Origin: HGM04593 sp045647745
Lineage (GTDB): Bacteria > Bacteroidota > Bacteroidia > Bacteroidales > Bacteroidaceae
NCBI GenBank assembly: GCA_045647745.1
Contig: JAZRMQ010000052.1
Coordinates: 1-60,222 of the forward strand
DNA length: 60,222 nt
Direction: 5' to 3'
The notes beneath the pieces are model-generated. The model was given only the letters and a program-made list of their open reading frames with translations. It made no database searches and had not been told where the DNA came from. The translations under genes were made by a program, and so were the position numbers. Below are positions 50,384 to 60,111 of the stretch, in pieces (the first letter of the stretch is position 1; each line of letters begins with the position of its first letter).

Positions 50384-52902
50384 TCAAGTTCAACCACGGT
50401 AATTCCGGCGCCACCAAACTGCACGTGCTCATCGTGAAAATGCTTTACAAACGGCATTGTGCTCAAATATTGGCGCACAAGAGTGCGTAATATTCCATTG
50501 CCCGTGCCGTGGAGTATGCGCAAACGATGAACATTGCACACTACAGCATCATCAAGGAAATAACCAACTGCCTGTACAGCCTCCTCGCCACGCATTCCAC
50601 GAATATCAATATCTTCCTTGAAATTCAAGCGTTTGTGATGTAGTTGTTCTTGTGTTTCACTTGTGAGGAACGACACTTTGCGCACCTCTTCCTTTGGTGC
50701 TTCGCTCGGTTGCAGCCTTTCGATTGCAATGGTTGATTTTATTGCTCCAAAGCGTACAATAGCCGAATTTTGTTTAAGGGACATCACCTCGCCCACCGCC
50801 TGCTGCCCAGCAATGCGCACATACATTCCAACGCTTATCTGAGGCCTCTTTTGCTCGGGCTTTTGCTGTCTATTCTCTGTTACGGCAGAAGCGTTGCCAC
50901 CTTTCTCCTTTTTGCCACTTTTTTTGCGCTCTTGACGGGCTATAATCTTTGCCATCTCACGGTCGGTCTGCATCTGCAATTTTTGCTTTGCAAGCTCTTC
51001 GAGTTGTTTACTAAAATCGCTGAGTTCCTGACGCGCCTGACGCGTGCGTTCTTTCTCGGCCTTTGCCTCTACAATAGTGCGAATGGTATTTTCAATCTTT
51101 GCATTAGCCTCGCGCAGCAAGCGTTCAGCCTCTTCGCGTGCATCTTTCAATATCTGTTTGCGGCTCTTCTTGAGTTCATCGCCCTGCTCCTGAACCTTGC
51201 CAAGAATTTCGTCGAGCTCTTTCTCTTTTTGATGCACATTCTTGCGTTTACTCTCCCAATAGCGCTTGTCACGAACAATATCCTGCAAATATTTATCGGA
51301 CTGAATATAGTCGCTGCCGACAATCTGCGAAGCATCGCTTATAACCTCCTCGGGGAGCCCAATCTTTCGTGCAATCTCAACGGCGAACGAAGAGCCGGGA
51401 TTGCCTATCTGCAACTGAAAAAGAGGGCGCATCTCGCCACGGTCGTAGAGCATTGCTCCGTTGACAATGCCGGGGGTTGCATCGGCAAAATGTTTGAGGT
51501 TCTGATAGTGAGTTGTGATTATTCCAAACGCTCCACGCTCGTTGAAACGCTTGAGCAGCGCCTCGGCTATCGCCGCACCAATCAAAGGCTCTGTTCCGCC
51601 ACCAAACTCATCAATGAGAATCAACGAATGTTTATCACAGTTTTTGAGCGTATGTTTCATATTGAGCAGATGGCTCGAGTAGGTACTCAAATCATCCTCA
51701 ATACTCTGCTGGTCGCCAATATCTATGAACAGACTCCTGAAAATACCTGCTCGGCTACGCTCGTGAACAGGAATAAGCAAGCCACATTGCAGCATATACT
51801 GCAAAAGACCGGCAGTTTTAAGGCACACCGATTTTCCACCGGCATTTGGGCCCGATATAAGCAATATTCGGTGCTCGCCATCAAGCTCAATATCGAGTGG
51901 AGACATTTTACGCCCGTGCTTGCGCAGTGACATCTCGAGCAAGGGGTGAACAGCCGTGCCCCAATCCATCATCGGGCGATTGTCGAGCGATGGTTTAACA
52001 CCATCGAAACGTGCTGCAAGCTCAGCTTTCGCACGGATAAAATCCATCTCGCCAAGAAACTCATATGCAAGCAGGAGCTGTGGCACCTGCGGACGCAGCT
52101 CGAGCGAAAATGCTGTGAGAATTGCTATTATCTCACGTTTTTCCTCGGCCTCAAGTTCGCGTATGCGGTTGTTAGCCTCAACAACCTCGGCAGGCTCAAT
52201 AAAGACAGTTTTTCCACTTGCCGACTCATCGTGGACAATACCGCCCATCTTGCGTTTGAGCGCCGGAGCAACAGGAATAACCAAACGTCCGTCGCGCATT
52301 GTGGGAGAAGCATCTTTCTCCACCAAGCCATCGGCCTGAGCCTTGCGCAAGATACTGTTCAGCGTGCGCGAAATTCCGCTCGAAGTGCGGGCAAGGTCGC
52401 CTCGTATACGCGCCAAAGCAGGCGAGGCACTATCTTTTACCGAACCGAATTTATCAATAATAGAATCAATGTCGCGAATTATGCGCGGAAAAGCCTCCAC
52501 ATCACCGGCAAGAGCTCGCAACGAGGGGTAAAGAGGCGAATCCTCACCATCGGCAGCATTGCCACTCTGTTTGTGCAGCAAAGAGAGTATTCTACCAATA
52601 GTGTCGAGCGAACGACGCAAAGAAAAGAGTTCATCGGCGGTCATATACATTCCCTCAATGCGTATGCGTTGCAATGGTTCGCGCACATCAAAATAAAAAT
52701 CGGACGGAAAGCCATCCTCCACACGCAGAATTTGCAAAAACTCGACAACCTCGTCAAGTCTCCTTACAATGGTGTCAAAATGGGTCAAGAACTGCATATC
52801 ATCAACGCGTTCCCTGCCCAATGCACAAAGACACTCATCCTTTAGCATACGACGAATGGCATCAAATTCTATTCTTGTTTCAAAATTCTGCGGATATATC
52901 AT
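50380..52902 (-). CDS. mutS2: MutS2 family ATPase/endonuclease
   Basis: Encodes 840 residues. It lacks the MutS mismatch-recognition domain; instead it has a core clamp region (about 1-310), the MutS ATPase (Walker A GPNAGGKSV, Walker B ILIDEFGGGTEP, and ITTHYQNLKHFA), a long coiled-coil and Lys-rich linker (about 520-680), a KOW-like part and a C-terminal Smr nuclease domain (DIRGMRGEEAV, LRILHGTGNGILR). MutS2 acts in recombination suppression or in rescue of collided ribosomes, as shown in other bacteria. It is a single gene, convergent with menA. Confidence 0.95.
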   Translation of the reverse strand: MIYPQNFETRIEFDAIRRMLKDECLCALGRERVDDMQFLTHFDTIVRRLDEVVEFLQILRVEDGFPSDFYFDVREPLQRIRIEGMYMTADELFSLRRSLDTIGRILSLLHKQSGNAADGEDSPLYPSLRALAGDVEAFPRIIRDIDSIIDKFGSVKDSASPALARIRGDLARTSSGISRTLNSILRKAQADGLVEKDASPTMRDGRLVIPVAPALKRKMGGIVHDESASGKTVFIEPAEVVEANNRIRELEAEEKREIIAILTAFSLELRPQVPQLLLAYEFLGEMDFIRAKAELAARFDGVKPSLDNRPMMDWGTAVHPLLEMSLRKHGRKMSPLDIELDGEHRILLISGPNAGGKSVCLKTAGLLQYMLQCGLLIPVHERSRAGIFRSLFIDIGDQQSIEDDLSTYSSHLLNMKHTLKNCDKHSLILIDEFGGGTEPLIGAAIAEALLKRFNERGAFGIITTHYQNLKHFADATPGIVNGAMLYDRGEMRPLFQLQIGNPGSSFAVEIARKIGLPEEVISDASQIVGSDYIQSDKYLQDIVRDKRYWESKRKNVHQKEKELDEILGKVQEQGDELKKSRKQILKDAREEAERLLREANAKIENTIRTIVEAKAEKERTRQARQELSDFSKQLEELAKQKLQMQTDREMAKIIARQERKKSGKKEKGGNASAVTENRQQKPEQKRPQISVGMYVRIAGQQAVGEVMSLKQNSAIVRFGAIKSTIAIERLQPSEAPKEEVRKVSFLTSETQEQLHHKRLNFKEDIDIRGMRGEEAVQAVGYFLDDAVVCNVHRLRILHGTGNGILRTLVRQYLSTMPFVKHFHDEHVQFGGAGITVVELD

Positions 52903-53043
52903 TTTTGAACTATTTTCGTTTCGGAGTGCGAAGATACATCAAAAAGCGCAAAAACACCCTCGCAAAAAATAATTATTGCAATAAACACCCTCTTTTCATC
53001 AAAAGTTTTCGCGCAATATAATATATTAATATAATTAATTTTA

Positions 53044-53051
53044 TAAATTTG
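53044..53051 (+). promoter_or_regulatory. -7 box of the GH31 gene
   Basis: TAAATTTG matches TAnnTTTG exactly, 75 bases before the ATG at 53126, in an A/T-rich region. No -33 TTTG is evident at the usual spacing. Confidence 0.45.
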
Positions 53052-53125
53052 CAATTTGTAGGGTGCATTGCGCCCGTTTACAAAAGACACAAGAATAGAC
53101 ACGCAAACAAATCAAATTTATAATT

Positions 53126-56100
53126 ATGAAATTTAATCTCAAAGACATTAAAGCAATCCTGCTACTGACTCTCCTTTTGATAGGCAGTGTGCCGGCACAG
53201 GTGTTTGCTTCGAACGATGGCAAGCAGGCTGTTGGTGTTGTTGCAGTTGAGCAAATAAACCCCACAACCGTTGAACTTTGCCTGAGCAATGCCCAAAGAG
53301 TGACATTGGATTTTTACGGCGACAACATCTTTCGTATGTTCCGCGATGCAAAGGATGGTTACGTACGCGACCCGCAACCAATGGAGGGTTACCCCGATGC
53401 ACAAATTCTTGTAGACAATCCACGCAGGGAACTCTCTTCACTCACTGTGAGCGAAGAGAGTTGGTCATACAGCATCATAACCAATAAAATTGAAGTTGCT
53501 GTGTGCAAAACAACCGGGCGTTTGAAAGTTACAAACCTTGCAACCGGCAAAGTAGCCTTTGAAGAGGCCGAGCCTGTGATGTTTAAAAAGTCAAAGACCA
53601 TCGTCACCCTCAAAGCCAACGAAGGCGAATTCTTTTATGGCGGTGGCGTGCAGAACGGCCGTTACTCACACGCCGGCAAGCAGATTGCCATTGAGAACCA
53701 GAACAGCTGGACCGACGGCGGAGTATCGTCGCCCACTCCATTCTTTTGGTCGACAAACGGCTACGGCTTTATGTGGCACACATTCAACAAGGGTACTTAT
53801 GATTTTGGAGCAGAGGAAGCCGGCATTGTAACACTTTCACACGACAGCGACTATCTCGACGTATTCTTTATGGTGAACACCGACGGTATTGCATTGCTCA
53901 ACGACTTCTATCAATTGACAGGCAACCCTGTATTGATGCCAAAGTTCGGTTTTTATATGGGACACCTCAACGCCTACAACCGCGACTATTGGACAGAGAG
54001 CACCGATGGAAAAGGAATGTTATACGAAGATGGCAAGCGCTACAAAGAGAGCCAGAGCTACAACGGCGGAATCAAAGAGTCGCTTAACGGCGAGAATAAT
54101 AATAGCTACCAATTCTCGGCTCGTGCAGCAATAGACCGTTACCTCTCACAAGATATGCCACTCGGTTGGTTCCTCCCCAATGATGGCTACGGCTGTGGCT
54201 ACGGACAGACAGAGACACACGTCGGCAACGTACAGAACCTAAAAGAGTTTGGCAACTACGCACGCGCCAATGGCGTAGAGATTGGATTGTGGACCGAGTC
54301 GAACCTCCACCCACGCGAGGGTGTGAGCGCTCTCTTGCAACGCGACCTTGTACGCGAGGTGCGCGACGCAGGTGTTCGCGTGCTCAAGACCGACGTTGCT
54401 TGGGTTGGTGCAGGTTACTCATTCGGCCTAAACGGCGTTGCTAATGCGGCCGGCATTATGACCTATTATGGCAAAAACGCACGCCCCTTCATAATCTCGG
54501 TCGATGGTTGGGCCGGCACTCAGCGCTATGCAACAATATGGACCGGCGACCAAACAGGCGGTGAGTGGGAATACATTCGTTACCACATACCAACATTCAT
54601 AGGTTCAGGTCTCTCGGGCCAGCCAAATATCACATCCGACGTTGATGGTATCTTCGGCGGAAAAAACACCCCCGTTTTTGTTCGCGAATACCAATGGAAG
54701 GCCTACACACCAATGATGCTCAATATGGACGGTTGGGGAGCAAATGAAAAGTATCCACACGCTCTTGGCGAACCAGCCACCTCAATCAACCGCACATATA
54801 TGAAGATAAAGTCAGAGCTTATGCCCTACACATACAGCATCGCACGCGAGGCTGTGGACGGCAAGCCAATGATACGCGCAATGTTCCTCGAGGGCGAAAC
54901 CAACGCTTTTACAATGAGCGAAGCAACACGTTACCAGTATATGTATGGTCCATACCTCCTTGTTGCCCCAATTTACCAGAACACTGCAATGGACGAGAAG
55001 GGTAACGACATTCGTAACAACATCTATTTGCCCGAGGGCACTTGGTACGACTATTTCACCGGCGAGACTTATGAGGGCGGACGCATCATCAACAACTTTG
55101 ATGCTCCACTTTGGAAACTCCCAGTTTTTGTAAAAGCCGGCGCAATAATCCCGACAACAGAGCCCAACAACAACCTCAAGGAGGCAAACAAGGCTCTGCG
55201 TATGTACGAGATTTACCCACAAGGCACAACATCATTCATCGAGTATGATGACGACGGCGTTACCGAACTTTATCGTAAAGGCGAGTTCACACAAACTCTC
55301 ATCGAACAAAGCTGCGACGAGAAGGGTAATGTAACAGTAAACATTCACCCCACCGAGGGCGATTTTGACGGCTTTGTAAAGGAGAAGATTACCATCTTCA
55401 AGATAAACGCAAGCAAAGCGCCCAAGAAAATCACAGTAAAAGTGGGTAACAAAAAAATTAAGCTCAACAAAGTAAAATCGATAGAGAACTTTGAGATGGG
55501 TGAAAATGTATGGTTCTTCGACAAGAAGCCTAACCTCAACCGCTTTGCGACAAAAGGCAGCGAGTTCGAAGAGGTTGATATGATAAAGAACCCGGTTATT
55601 ATGGTTAAGCTCGCCAAGAGCGACATTACCGCAGCCGCAACAACCCTCACCATCAAGGGCTTTGAGATGGACACTCCAAACAGCTTGCTCACCACTAAGG
55701 GAGAGTTCAAGAGCACACCGGAGCTCATCAGCAAAGACGAGGATTATCAAGCATACACCATCAATCTTGCTTGGGAAAAGGTAAAGAAGGCCGACTATTA
55801 CGAAATTCTTTTCCAAGACCGCCTCTACACAACCATCAAGGATACACATCTGCTCTTTGAGGGCCTAACCCCCGAAACAGAGTACAAATTCCAGTTGCGC
55901 GCAGTGAACAAGAGCGGCGTCAGCGGTTGGACACACATTGTAGCAAAGACAAAGAGCAACCCTCTTGAGTGGGCTCTCACCGGTGTCACAGCAACAACAA
56001 GCTGCCCCAACCAAGGCGGTCAGGGCACAGACAAGCTCTTCGATTTTGACGAGAGCAACACTTGGCACACCGCTTGGAGCACACAAGCTGTTCCTTTCGA

Positions 56101-56980
56101 GATGGTCATCGACCTTAACGGCTTGTCAACACTCGACAAACTGCAGTATGTAGGCCGCAAGGATGCCGGCAACGGAACAATCAGAAAGGCAACCATCTGC
56201 TACAGCACCAACAAAGAGCAGTGGAGCGCACCGGTAGAGGTTAATTGGGCTTTAACCCCCGATGTTAAAGAGTTCAAGTTCAATGGCACTCCAAAAGCAC
56301 GTTACATCAAGATTAATGTCACAGAGGCTGTCGGTAACTTTGGTTCAGGCCTTGAGATGTACATCTTCAAGGCTCCCGGTAGCGAGACCTACCTATCCGG
56401 TGATATGAACAAAGACAAAAAGGTTGACGAGAATGACCTCACATCATATCTCAACTACACCGGCGTGCGCAAGGGCGACGGCGATTACGATTACATCAGC
56501 ATTGGTGACATTAACGAGAATGGTCTCATCGACGCATACGACATCTCATTTGCTGCAACACGCATCGGCGACGGCGTTTACGAGAGCCCCGAGAACAAGA
56601 TTGCCGGAAGCATCACCATTGCAGCCGACAAGAGCTTCTACAGAGCCGACGAAGAGGTTGTAATAACCATCAGCGGTAACGAGCTCGAGAATGCCAATGC
56701 GTTCAGCCTTGCGTTGCCTTACAATGCTGCCGACTACGAGTTTGTGAGCATAGAGGCACTAAACACCGGCAGTATGGCAAACTACAGCAAGAACCGCCTT
56801 CACAACAACGGCAGCACCGCTGTTTACCCAACATTCATCAACGAGGGTAATCAAGCGACAATAAGCGGCAACGTTGAACTTGTGAAGGTAACCTTGAAGG
56901 CAAAGAGAAATACCAGATTTAACATCAGAGCCATTAATGGTATTATCGTCGACAAGCACTTGAATACCATAAAATTCTAA
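53126..56980 (+). CDS. Secreted multidomain GH31 glycosidase
   Basis: Encodes 1284 residues with a signal peptide (about 1-28). Domains in order: GH31 N-terminal beta-domain (about 40-260), catalytic barrel with KTDVAWVGAGYSFG (nucleophile Asp423) and WTGDQTGG (acid/base Asp475), proximal and distal beta-domains (about 650-860), Fn3 (about 866-943), an F5/8 type C/CBM32-like module (about 945-1085), two dockerin-like Ca2+ repeats (GDMNKDKKVDEND at 1091, GDINENGLIDAYD at 1127) and a C-terminal cohesin-like beta-domain (about 1157-1284). GH31 enzymes act on alpha-linked sugars. The KTDVAWVG context resembles the alpha-N-acetylgalactosaminidase subgroup, which would suit mucin O-glycans, but this is tentative. 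The small sorted protein follows 93 bases later. Confidence 0.88.
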   Translation: MKFNLKDIKAILLLTLLLIGSVPAQVFASNDGKQAVGVVAVEQINPTTVELCLSNAQRVTLDFYGDNIFRMFRDAKDGYVRDPQPMEGYPDAQILVDNPRRELSSLTVSEESWSYSIITNKIEVAVCKTTGRLKVTNLATGKVAFEEAEPVMFKKSKTIVTLKANEGEFFYGGGVQNGRYSHAGKQIAIENQNSWTDGGVSSPTPFFWSTNGYGFMWHTFNKGTYDFGAEEAGIVTLSHDSDYLDVFFMVNTDGIALLNDFYQLTGNPVLMPKFGFYMGHLNAYNRDYWTESTDGKGMLYEDGKRYKESQSYNGGIKESLNGENNNSYQFSARAAIDRYLSQDMPLGWFLPNDGYGCGYGQTETHVGNVQNLKEFGNYARANGVEIGLWTESNLHPREGVSALLQRDLVREVRDAGVRVLKTDVAWVGAGYSFGLNGVANAAGIMTYYGKNARPFIISVDGWAGTQRYATIWTGDQTGGEWEYIRYHIPTFIGSGLSGQPNITSDVDGIFGGKNTPVFVREYQWKAYTPMMLNMDGWGANEKYPHALGEPATSINRTYMKIKSELMPYTYSIAREAVDGKPMIRAMFLEGETNAFTMSEATRYQYMYGPYLLVAPIYQNTAMDEKGNDIRNNIYLPEGTWYDYFTGETYEGGRIINNFDAPLWKLPVFVKAGAIIPTTEPNNNLKEANKALRMYEIYPQGTTSFIEYDDDGVTELYRKGEFTQTLIEQSCDEKGNVTVNIHPTEGDFDGFVKEKITIFKINASKAPKKITVKVGNKKIKLNKVKSIENFEMGENVWFFDKKPNLNRFATKGSEFEEVDMIKNPVIMVKLAKSDITAAATTLTIKGFEMDTPNSLLTTKGEFKSTPELISKDEDYQAYTINLAWEKVKKADYYEILFQDRLYTTIKDTHLLFEGLTPETEYKFQLRAVNKSGVSGWTHIVAKTKSNPLEWALTGVTATTSCPNQGGQGTDKLFDFDESNTWHTAWSTQAVPFEMVIDLNGLSTLDKLQYVGRKDAGNGTIRKATICYSTNKEQWSAPVEVNWALTPDVKEFKFNGTPKARYIKINVTEAVGNFGSGLEMYIFKAPGSETYLSGDMNKDKKVDENDLTSYLNYTGVRKGDGDYDYISIGDINENGLIDAYDISFAATRIGDGVYESPENKIAGSITIAADKSFYRADEEVVITISGNELENANAFSLALPYNAADYEFVSIEALNTGSMANYSKNRLHNNGSTAVYPTFINEGNQATISGNVELVKVTLKAKRNTRFNIRAINGIIVDKHLNTIKF

Positions 56981-56989
56981 AAAAACACG

Positions 56990-57026
56990 TTTCTCTTCGG
57001 GCGCAAATTTTGCGCCCGAAAAGAAA
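56990..57026. terminator. Strong hairpin after the GH31 gene
   Basis: Stem 56996-57005 with 57011-57020 (TTCGGGCGCA), extended by TTTCT/AGAAA past one mismatch. No T run follows on the plus strand; on the minus strand a U run follows after four bases. It may be a weak terminator or RNA-stabilising structure between GH31 and the next gene. Confidence 0.45.
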
Positions 57027-57073
57027 CCCAAGATAAAGGATAGTATTAACTAAAAATTTTAAATTATAAGACT

Positions 57074-57682
57074 ATGAGAAAATTTACTCTTATTTTTTCG
57101 CTGATGATGGCGATGTTTACAACAGCAATGGCACAGGAGAGTGTCAACCTTGCTACCGGAACATTTGGTGGCGAGACTGGTGACAAAGACACCTTTTCAC
57201 AATGGACAAGCGAGAATGGTGTCAGCATTATTTCAGCAGATGCAAACAATGTAGAGGTAGCATCGATGAAATATTACAACAATCAGTTCCAGATAATTTT
57301 CAACGAAAACGTATCAACACCAATCAAGTACACTATCACAGCACCCGAGGGTTACAGCCTTACCGAGATGAAGGTTAAAAACTCAACCAAAAGCCACAAC
57401 GCGTGGGTTGACTACGACTTGCGTTCATATCTTTTAAATAATAAATTGACCGAAGAAACAATAACATTCACCGAGGGCAAGAATTTATTTGAAGCATATG
57501 GTCAGGTAGGTTTTAAAATCTACATCACCTCGTTGACTATTACAAAAGATGTACCGTCAAGCATCAGCGAGGTTGAGACAGAAACAGAGCAGACTATTTA
57601 TGACCTCACCGGCCGTCGCGTTGAGACAATCACCGAGCGTGGCATATACGTTGTAAACGGCAAGAAAGTTTTGGTAAAATAA
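57074..57682 (+). CDS. Small secreted protein with C-terminal sorting-type domain
   Basis: Encodes 202 residues with a signal peptide (MRKFTLIFSLMMAMFTTAMA). The middle (about 22-155) is a beta-rich domain (NQFQIIFNENVSTPIKYTITAPEGY) that I do not recognise. The C-terminus TIYDLTGRRVETITERGIYVVNGKKVLVK-type pattern (about 173-202) matches the short type IX secretion sorting-domain ending widespread in Bacteroidetes (YDLxGRRV then GIYxxNGKKxxxK). It is therefore probably exported and attached to the surface, or released, by a T9SS such as the one PorQ serves. It follows the GH31 gene in the same direction. Confidence 0.75.
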   Translation: MRKFTLIFSLMMAMFTTAMAQESVNLATGTFGGETGDKDTFSQWTSENGVSIISADANNVEVASMKYYNNQFQIIFNENVSTPIKYTITAPEGYSLTEMKVKNSTKSHNAWVDYDLRSYLLNNKLTEETITFTEGKNLFEAYGQVGFKIYITSLTITKDVPSSISEVETETEQTIYDLTGRRVETITERGIYVVNGKKVLVK

Positions 57683-57718
57683 ATCACACCCAATTGGACA
57701 AAGCGAGCTGAGAATTGT

Positions 57719-57748
57719 CGCGCGGTGTGGCGTGCGCCACACCGCGCG
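57719..57748. repeat. GC-rich palindrome
   Basis: A 13-bp stem (57719-57731 with 57736-57748) with a 4-base loop, built of GCGCGGTGTGGC-type bases, far richer in G/C than its surroundings. There is no T run after it, so it is not a classical terminator. It may be a dispersed REP-like element. Confidence 0.6.
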
Positions 57749-57800
57749 GGTCGCAGAAAGCGAACATTTTCAAAGCACTTGTAAAGCCCACAAATAACCA

Positions 57801-58559
57801 ATGGTCTACAAATACAACGACATAAATATCAACATCACCAAGCAAGGCAGTGGAGAGCCAGTGTTCTTGCTACACGGCTGGGGATGCACAGGCGAGATAT
57901 TTAAGAATATCAGCGAAGTGCTTTCAACCGCCTACACCACTTATAGTTTTGACTTTCCCGGCTTTGGAGCATCGGAAGAGCCAACTACTGTTTGGGGTGT
58001 AGAGGAGTACACCCGTATGGTGGAGCAATTTGCCAAGGACAACGGCATTGAGCGCCCGGCTCTTATGGGGCACTCTTTTGGCGGCAGGGTGAGCATTGTC
58101 TTTGCATCGCGCAACCCAGTGAGCCGAGTGGTACTTGTCGACGCAGCCGGAGTAAAACCCAAAAGACCATTCAAATACTATTGGAAAGTCTACACTTTCA
58201 AAACAATGAAATGGTTGTGCAACACATTCTTGCCAAAGAAAAAAGCACAAGCCATCATCGATAAACGTCGCAAGGGCGCAGGCTCCAGCGACTACAACAA
58301 CGCCTCGCCAATGATGCGAGCCATCCTTTCAAAGGTTGTAAACGAAGACCTAAAGCATCTTATGCCCAAAATAAAAGCCCCCACCCTGCTCTTTTGGGGC
58401 AATATGGACACCGCCACCCCACTGAGCGATGCAAAGACAATGGAAAAACTAATACCCGACGCCGGCCTTGTAGTGGCGCACGGCACAGGGCACTTCTCAT
58501 TCCTTGAAAACCCCGGGCTGTTCACCGCAGTAGTAAAGAATTTCTTTAAAATAAAATGA
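57801..58559 (+). CDS. Alpha/beta-fold hydrolase
   Basis: Encodes 252 residues, no signal peptide. A complete alpha/beta-hydrolase triad can be read: Ser92 in MGHSFGGRVS, Asp203 in GNMDTATPL and His231 in GTGHFSFLE. HGWGCTG provides the oxyanion hole and DFPGFGASE is a family block. Homologues include esterases, lipases and C-C hydrolases; no substrate can be assigned. Its stop lies one base before the start of the Mur-ligase-like gene, so both are likely parts of one function, possibly processing of a cell-wall or peptide precursor. Confidence 0.87.
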   Translation: MVYKYNDININITKQGSGEPVFLLHGWGCTGEIFKNISEVLSTAYTTYSFDFPGFGASEEPTTVWGVEEYTRMVEQFAKDNGIERPALMGHSFGGRVSIVFASRNPVSRVVLVDAAGVKPKRPFKYYWKVYTFKTMKWLCNTFLPKKKAQAIIDKRRKGAGSSDYNNASPMMRAILSKVVNEDLKHLMPKIKAPTLLFWGNMDTATPLSDAKTMEKLIPDAGLVVAHGTGHFSFLENPGLFTAVVKNFFKIK

Positions 58560-58560
58560 T

Positions 58561-60111
58561 ATGCAACACTTTGTCATAAAATATGCCATAATAGCAATGT
58601 TGTTCTTTCTTATGATAGCAAAGTACGACATTCATATGTTCCAATTAAGTTCATATCGCAACAGCCGCTACTTTCGTTGGCTCATCCCCGGCAACCTACT
58701 ATCCATCAAACGACTAATGGCTATTGCAATGCTTGCAGGAGCATTTATCCCCGGATATTTTGGCTTCGGCTTTATAGCCGGTGTCACTGCTGTCGCTTGG
58801 TTCCACTGCTTTACCGAGAAATTCAAGACACCGTTGGTGTACACAATGCGCGTGAAAAGACTTTTCACAGCGAACATAGTACTCTTTGCCATTATAGCAA
58901 CACTAGCAGTGCTCTTTGCCGGCCAATGGGCAAAAATAATAATTGGAACAGCATTGTTGCTGTCGAACCTCATTATGCTACTTGCCAATTTGGTAAACAC
59001 CCCTATTGAAAAAGCCATCAATCGCCACTATTACAACGATGCCAAGCGCATCATCGAAAGCAACAAAAACCTCATTATCATAGGCGTTACCGGCAGCTTT
59101 GGAAAAACCAGCACAAAGAACTATCTTGCAACTATTCTTGCCGAGAAATACAACGTCCTTGTTACCCCCGGAAATTACAACACCCTGCTGGGAGTAATAC
59201 GCACCATACGCGAACAACTGCGCCCCTATCATCAAGTGTTCATCGTTGAGATGGGAGCAAAACAGAGCAACGATATTAAGGAAATTTGCGACCTTGTGCA
59301 CCCCACAATAGGCATAGTCACAGCAGTTGGCGAAATGCACCTCGAGACCTTTAAAACAGTAGAAAACATACAGAACACAAAGTTCGAACTCATAAACTCA
59401 CTGCCTGCAAACGGTTTGGGAGTAATCAACAATGACTCGCCATACATCAGCAGCTACAACGGCATCACCAGCCAGTGCAAGCTCATACGCTATGCCGTTG
59501 ATGGCAGTGGCGACTACAAGGCTACCGATGTAAAATATGGCGCAAACGGAGTATCGTTTACCCTCAATAGCGGCGAGCAGTTCTGCAGCCGTCTCTTGGG
59601 CGTGGGTAACCTGCTCAACATTTTGGCGGCAACAGCCGTAGCCGACTATCTTGGCGTGCCGGTGAACAAGCAGAAAAATGCCATCGCACGCCTGCAACCT
59701 GTGGAGCACGGCCTCTCCATGAAAGTATCTAACGGCATCACCGTGCTCGACGATGCATACAATTCAAACCCACAGGGAGCAAAGATGGCTCTTACCGTAC
59801 TCAAGGGCTTTACAGTAGCCCAGGGCAACAAGCGCATCGTCATCACCCCGGGATTTGTAGAAATGGGCACACGCCAGGCCGTGGCAAACAAGGAACTTGG
59901 CCGCACTATTGCCGATAGCTGCGACTACGCCATTGTGGTAAACGCCACAAACCGCGAAGCTATAAAAGAAGGTATTAAGGAAGGTGGGCTTGCCGAGGAT
60001 AAATATTTCCTGGCCGACTCACTCAGCCACGCACACGCACACTTGGCACAGATTCTGCGCGCAGGCGATGTGGTGCTGTATGAGAACGATTTGCCCGACA
60101 ACTTCAAGTAA
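58561..60111 (+). CDS. Membrane-anchored MurF-like Mur ligase
   Basis: Encodes 516 residues. The N-terminal ~150 residues contain four or five membrane helices (AIIAMLFFLMIAKYDI, LMAIAMLAGAFIPGYFGFGF, ANIVLFAIIATLAVLFAG, IIIGTALLLSNLIMLLANLV). A Mur ligase follows: P-loop GVTGSFGKTST (residues 175-185, Lys182), TPGNYNTLLGV, VEMGAKQSNDI, EMHLETFKTVENI, and DDAYNSNP from Asp397, the MurF-type signature. Canonical MurF is soluble, so this is a divergent relative that ligates an amino acid or peptide with ATP near the membrane. It is coupled to the hydrolase gene (1-base gap), and another gene starts 94 bases downstream. Confidence 0.85.
   Translation: MQHFVIKYAIIAMLFFLMIAKYDIHMFQLSSYRNSRYFRWLIPGNLLSIKRLMAIAMLAGAFIPGYFGFGFIAGVTAVAWFHCFTEKFKTPLVYTMRVKRLFTANIVLFAIIATLAVLFAGQWAKIIIGTALLLSNLIMLLANLVNTPIEKAINRHYYNDAKRIIESNKNLIIIGVTGSFGKTSTKNYLATILAEKYNVLVTPGNYNTLLGVIRTIREQLRPYHQVFIVEMGAKQSNDIKEICDLVHPTIGIVTAVGEMHLETFKTVENIQNTKFELINSLPANGLGVINNDSPYISSYNGITSQCKLIRYAVDGSGDYKATDVKYGANGVSFTLNSGEQFCSRLLGVGNLLNILAATAVADYLGVPVNKQKNAIARLQPVEHGLSMKVSNGITVLDDAYNSNPQGAKMALTVLKGFTVAQGNKRIVITPGFVEMGTRQAVANKELGRTIADSCDYAIVVNATNREAIKEGIKEGGLAEDKYFLADSLSHAHAHLAQILRAGDVVLYENDLPDNFK

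Noticed and set aside
50770..51930. Plus-strand ORF of 386 codons opposite mutS2
   Set aside because: It lies wholly antisense to a clear MutS2 protein; its translation is low-complexity Leu/Phe/His-rich with no domain. The frame is open because of codon bias on the other strand.
51946..52845. Plus-strand ORF of 299 codons opposite the mutS2 N-terminal region
   Set aside because: Antisense shadow of mutS2; no start context, no recognisable motifs, composition rich in Arg/Asn/His as expected of shadow frames.
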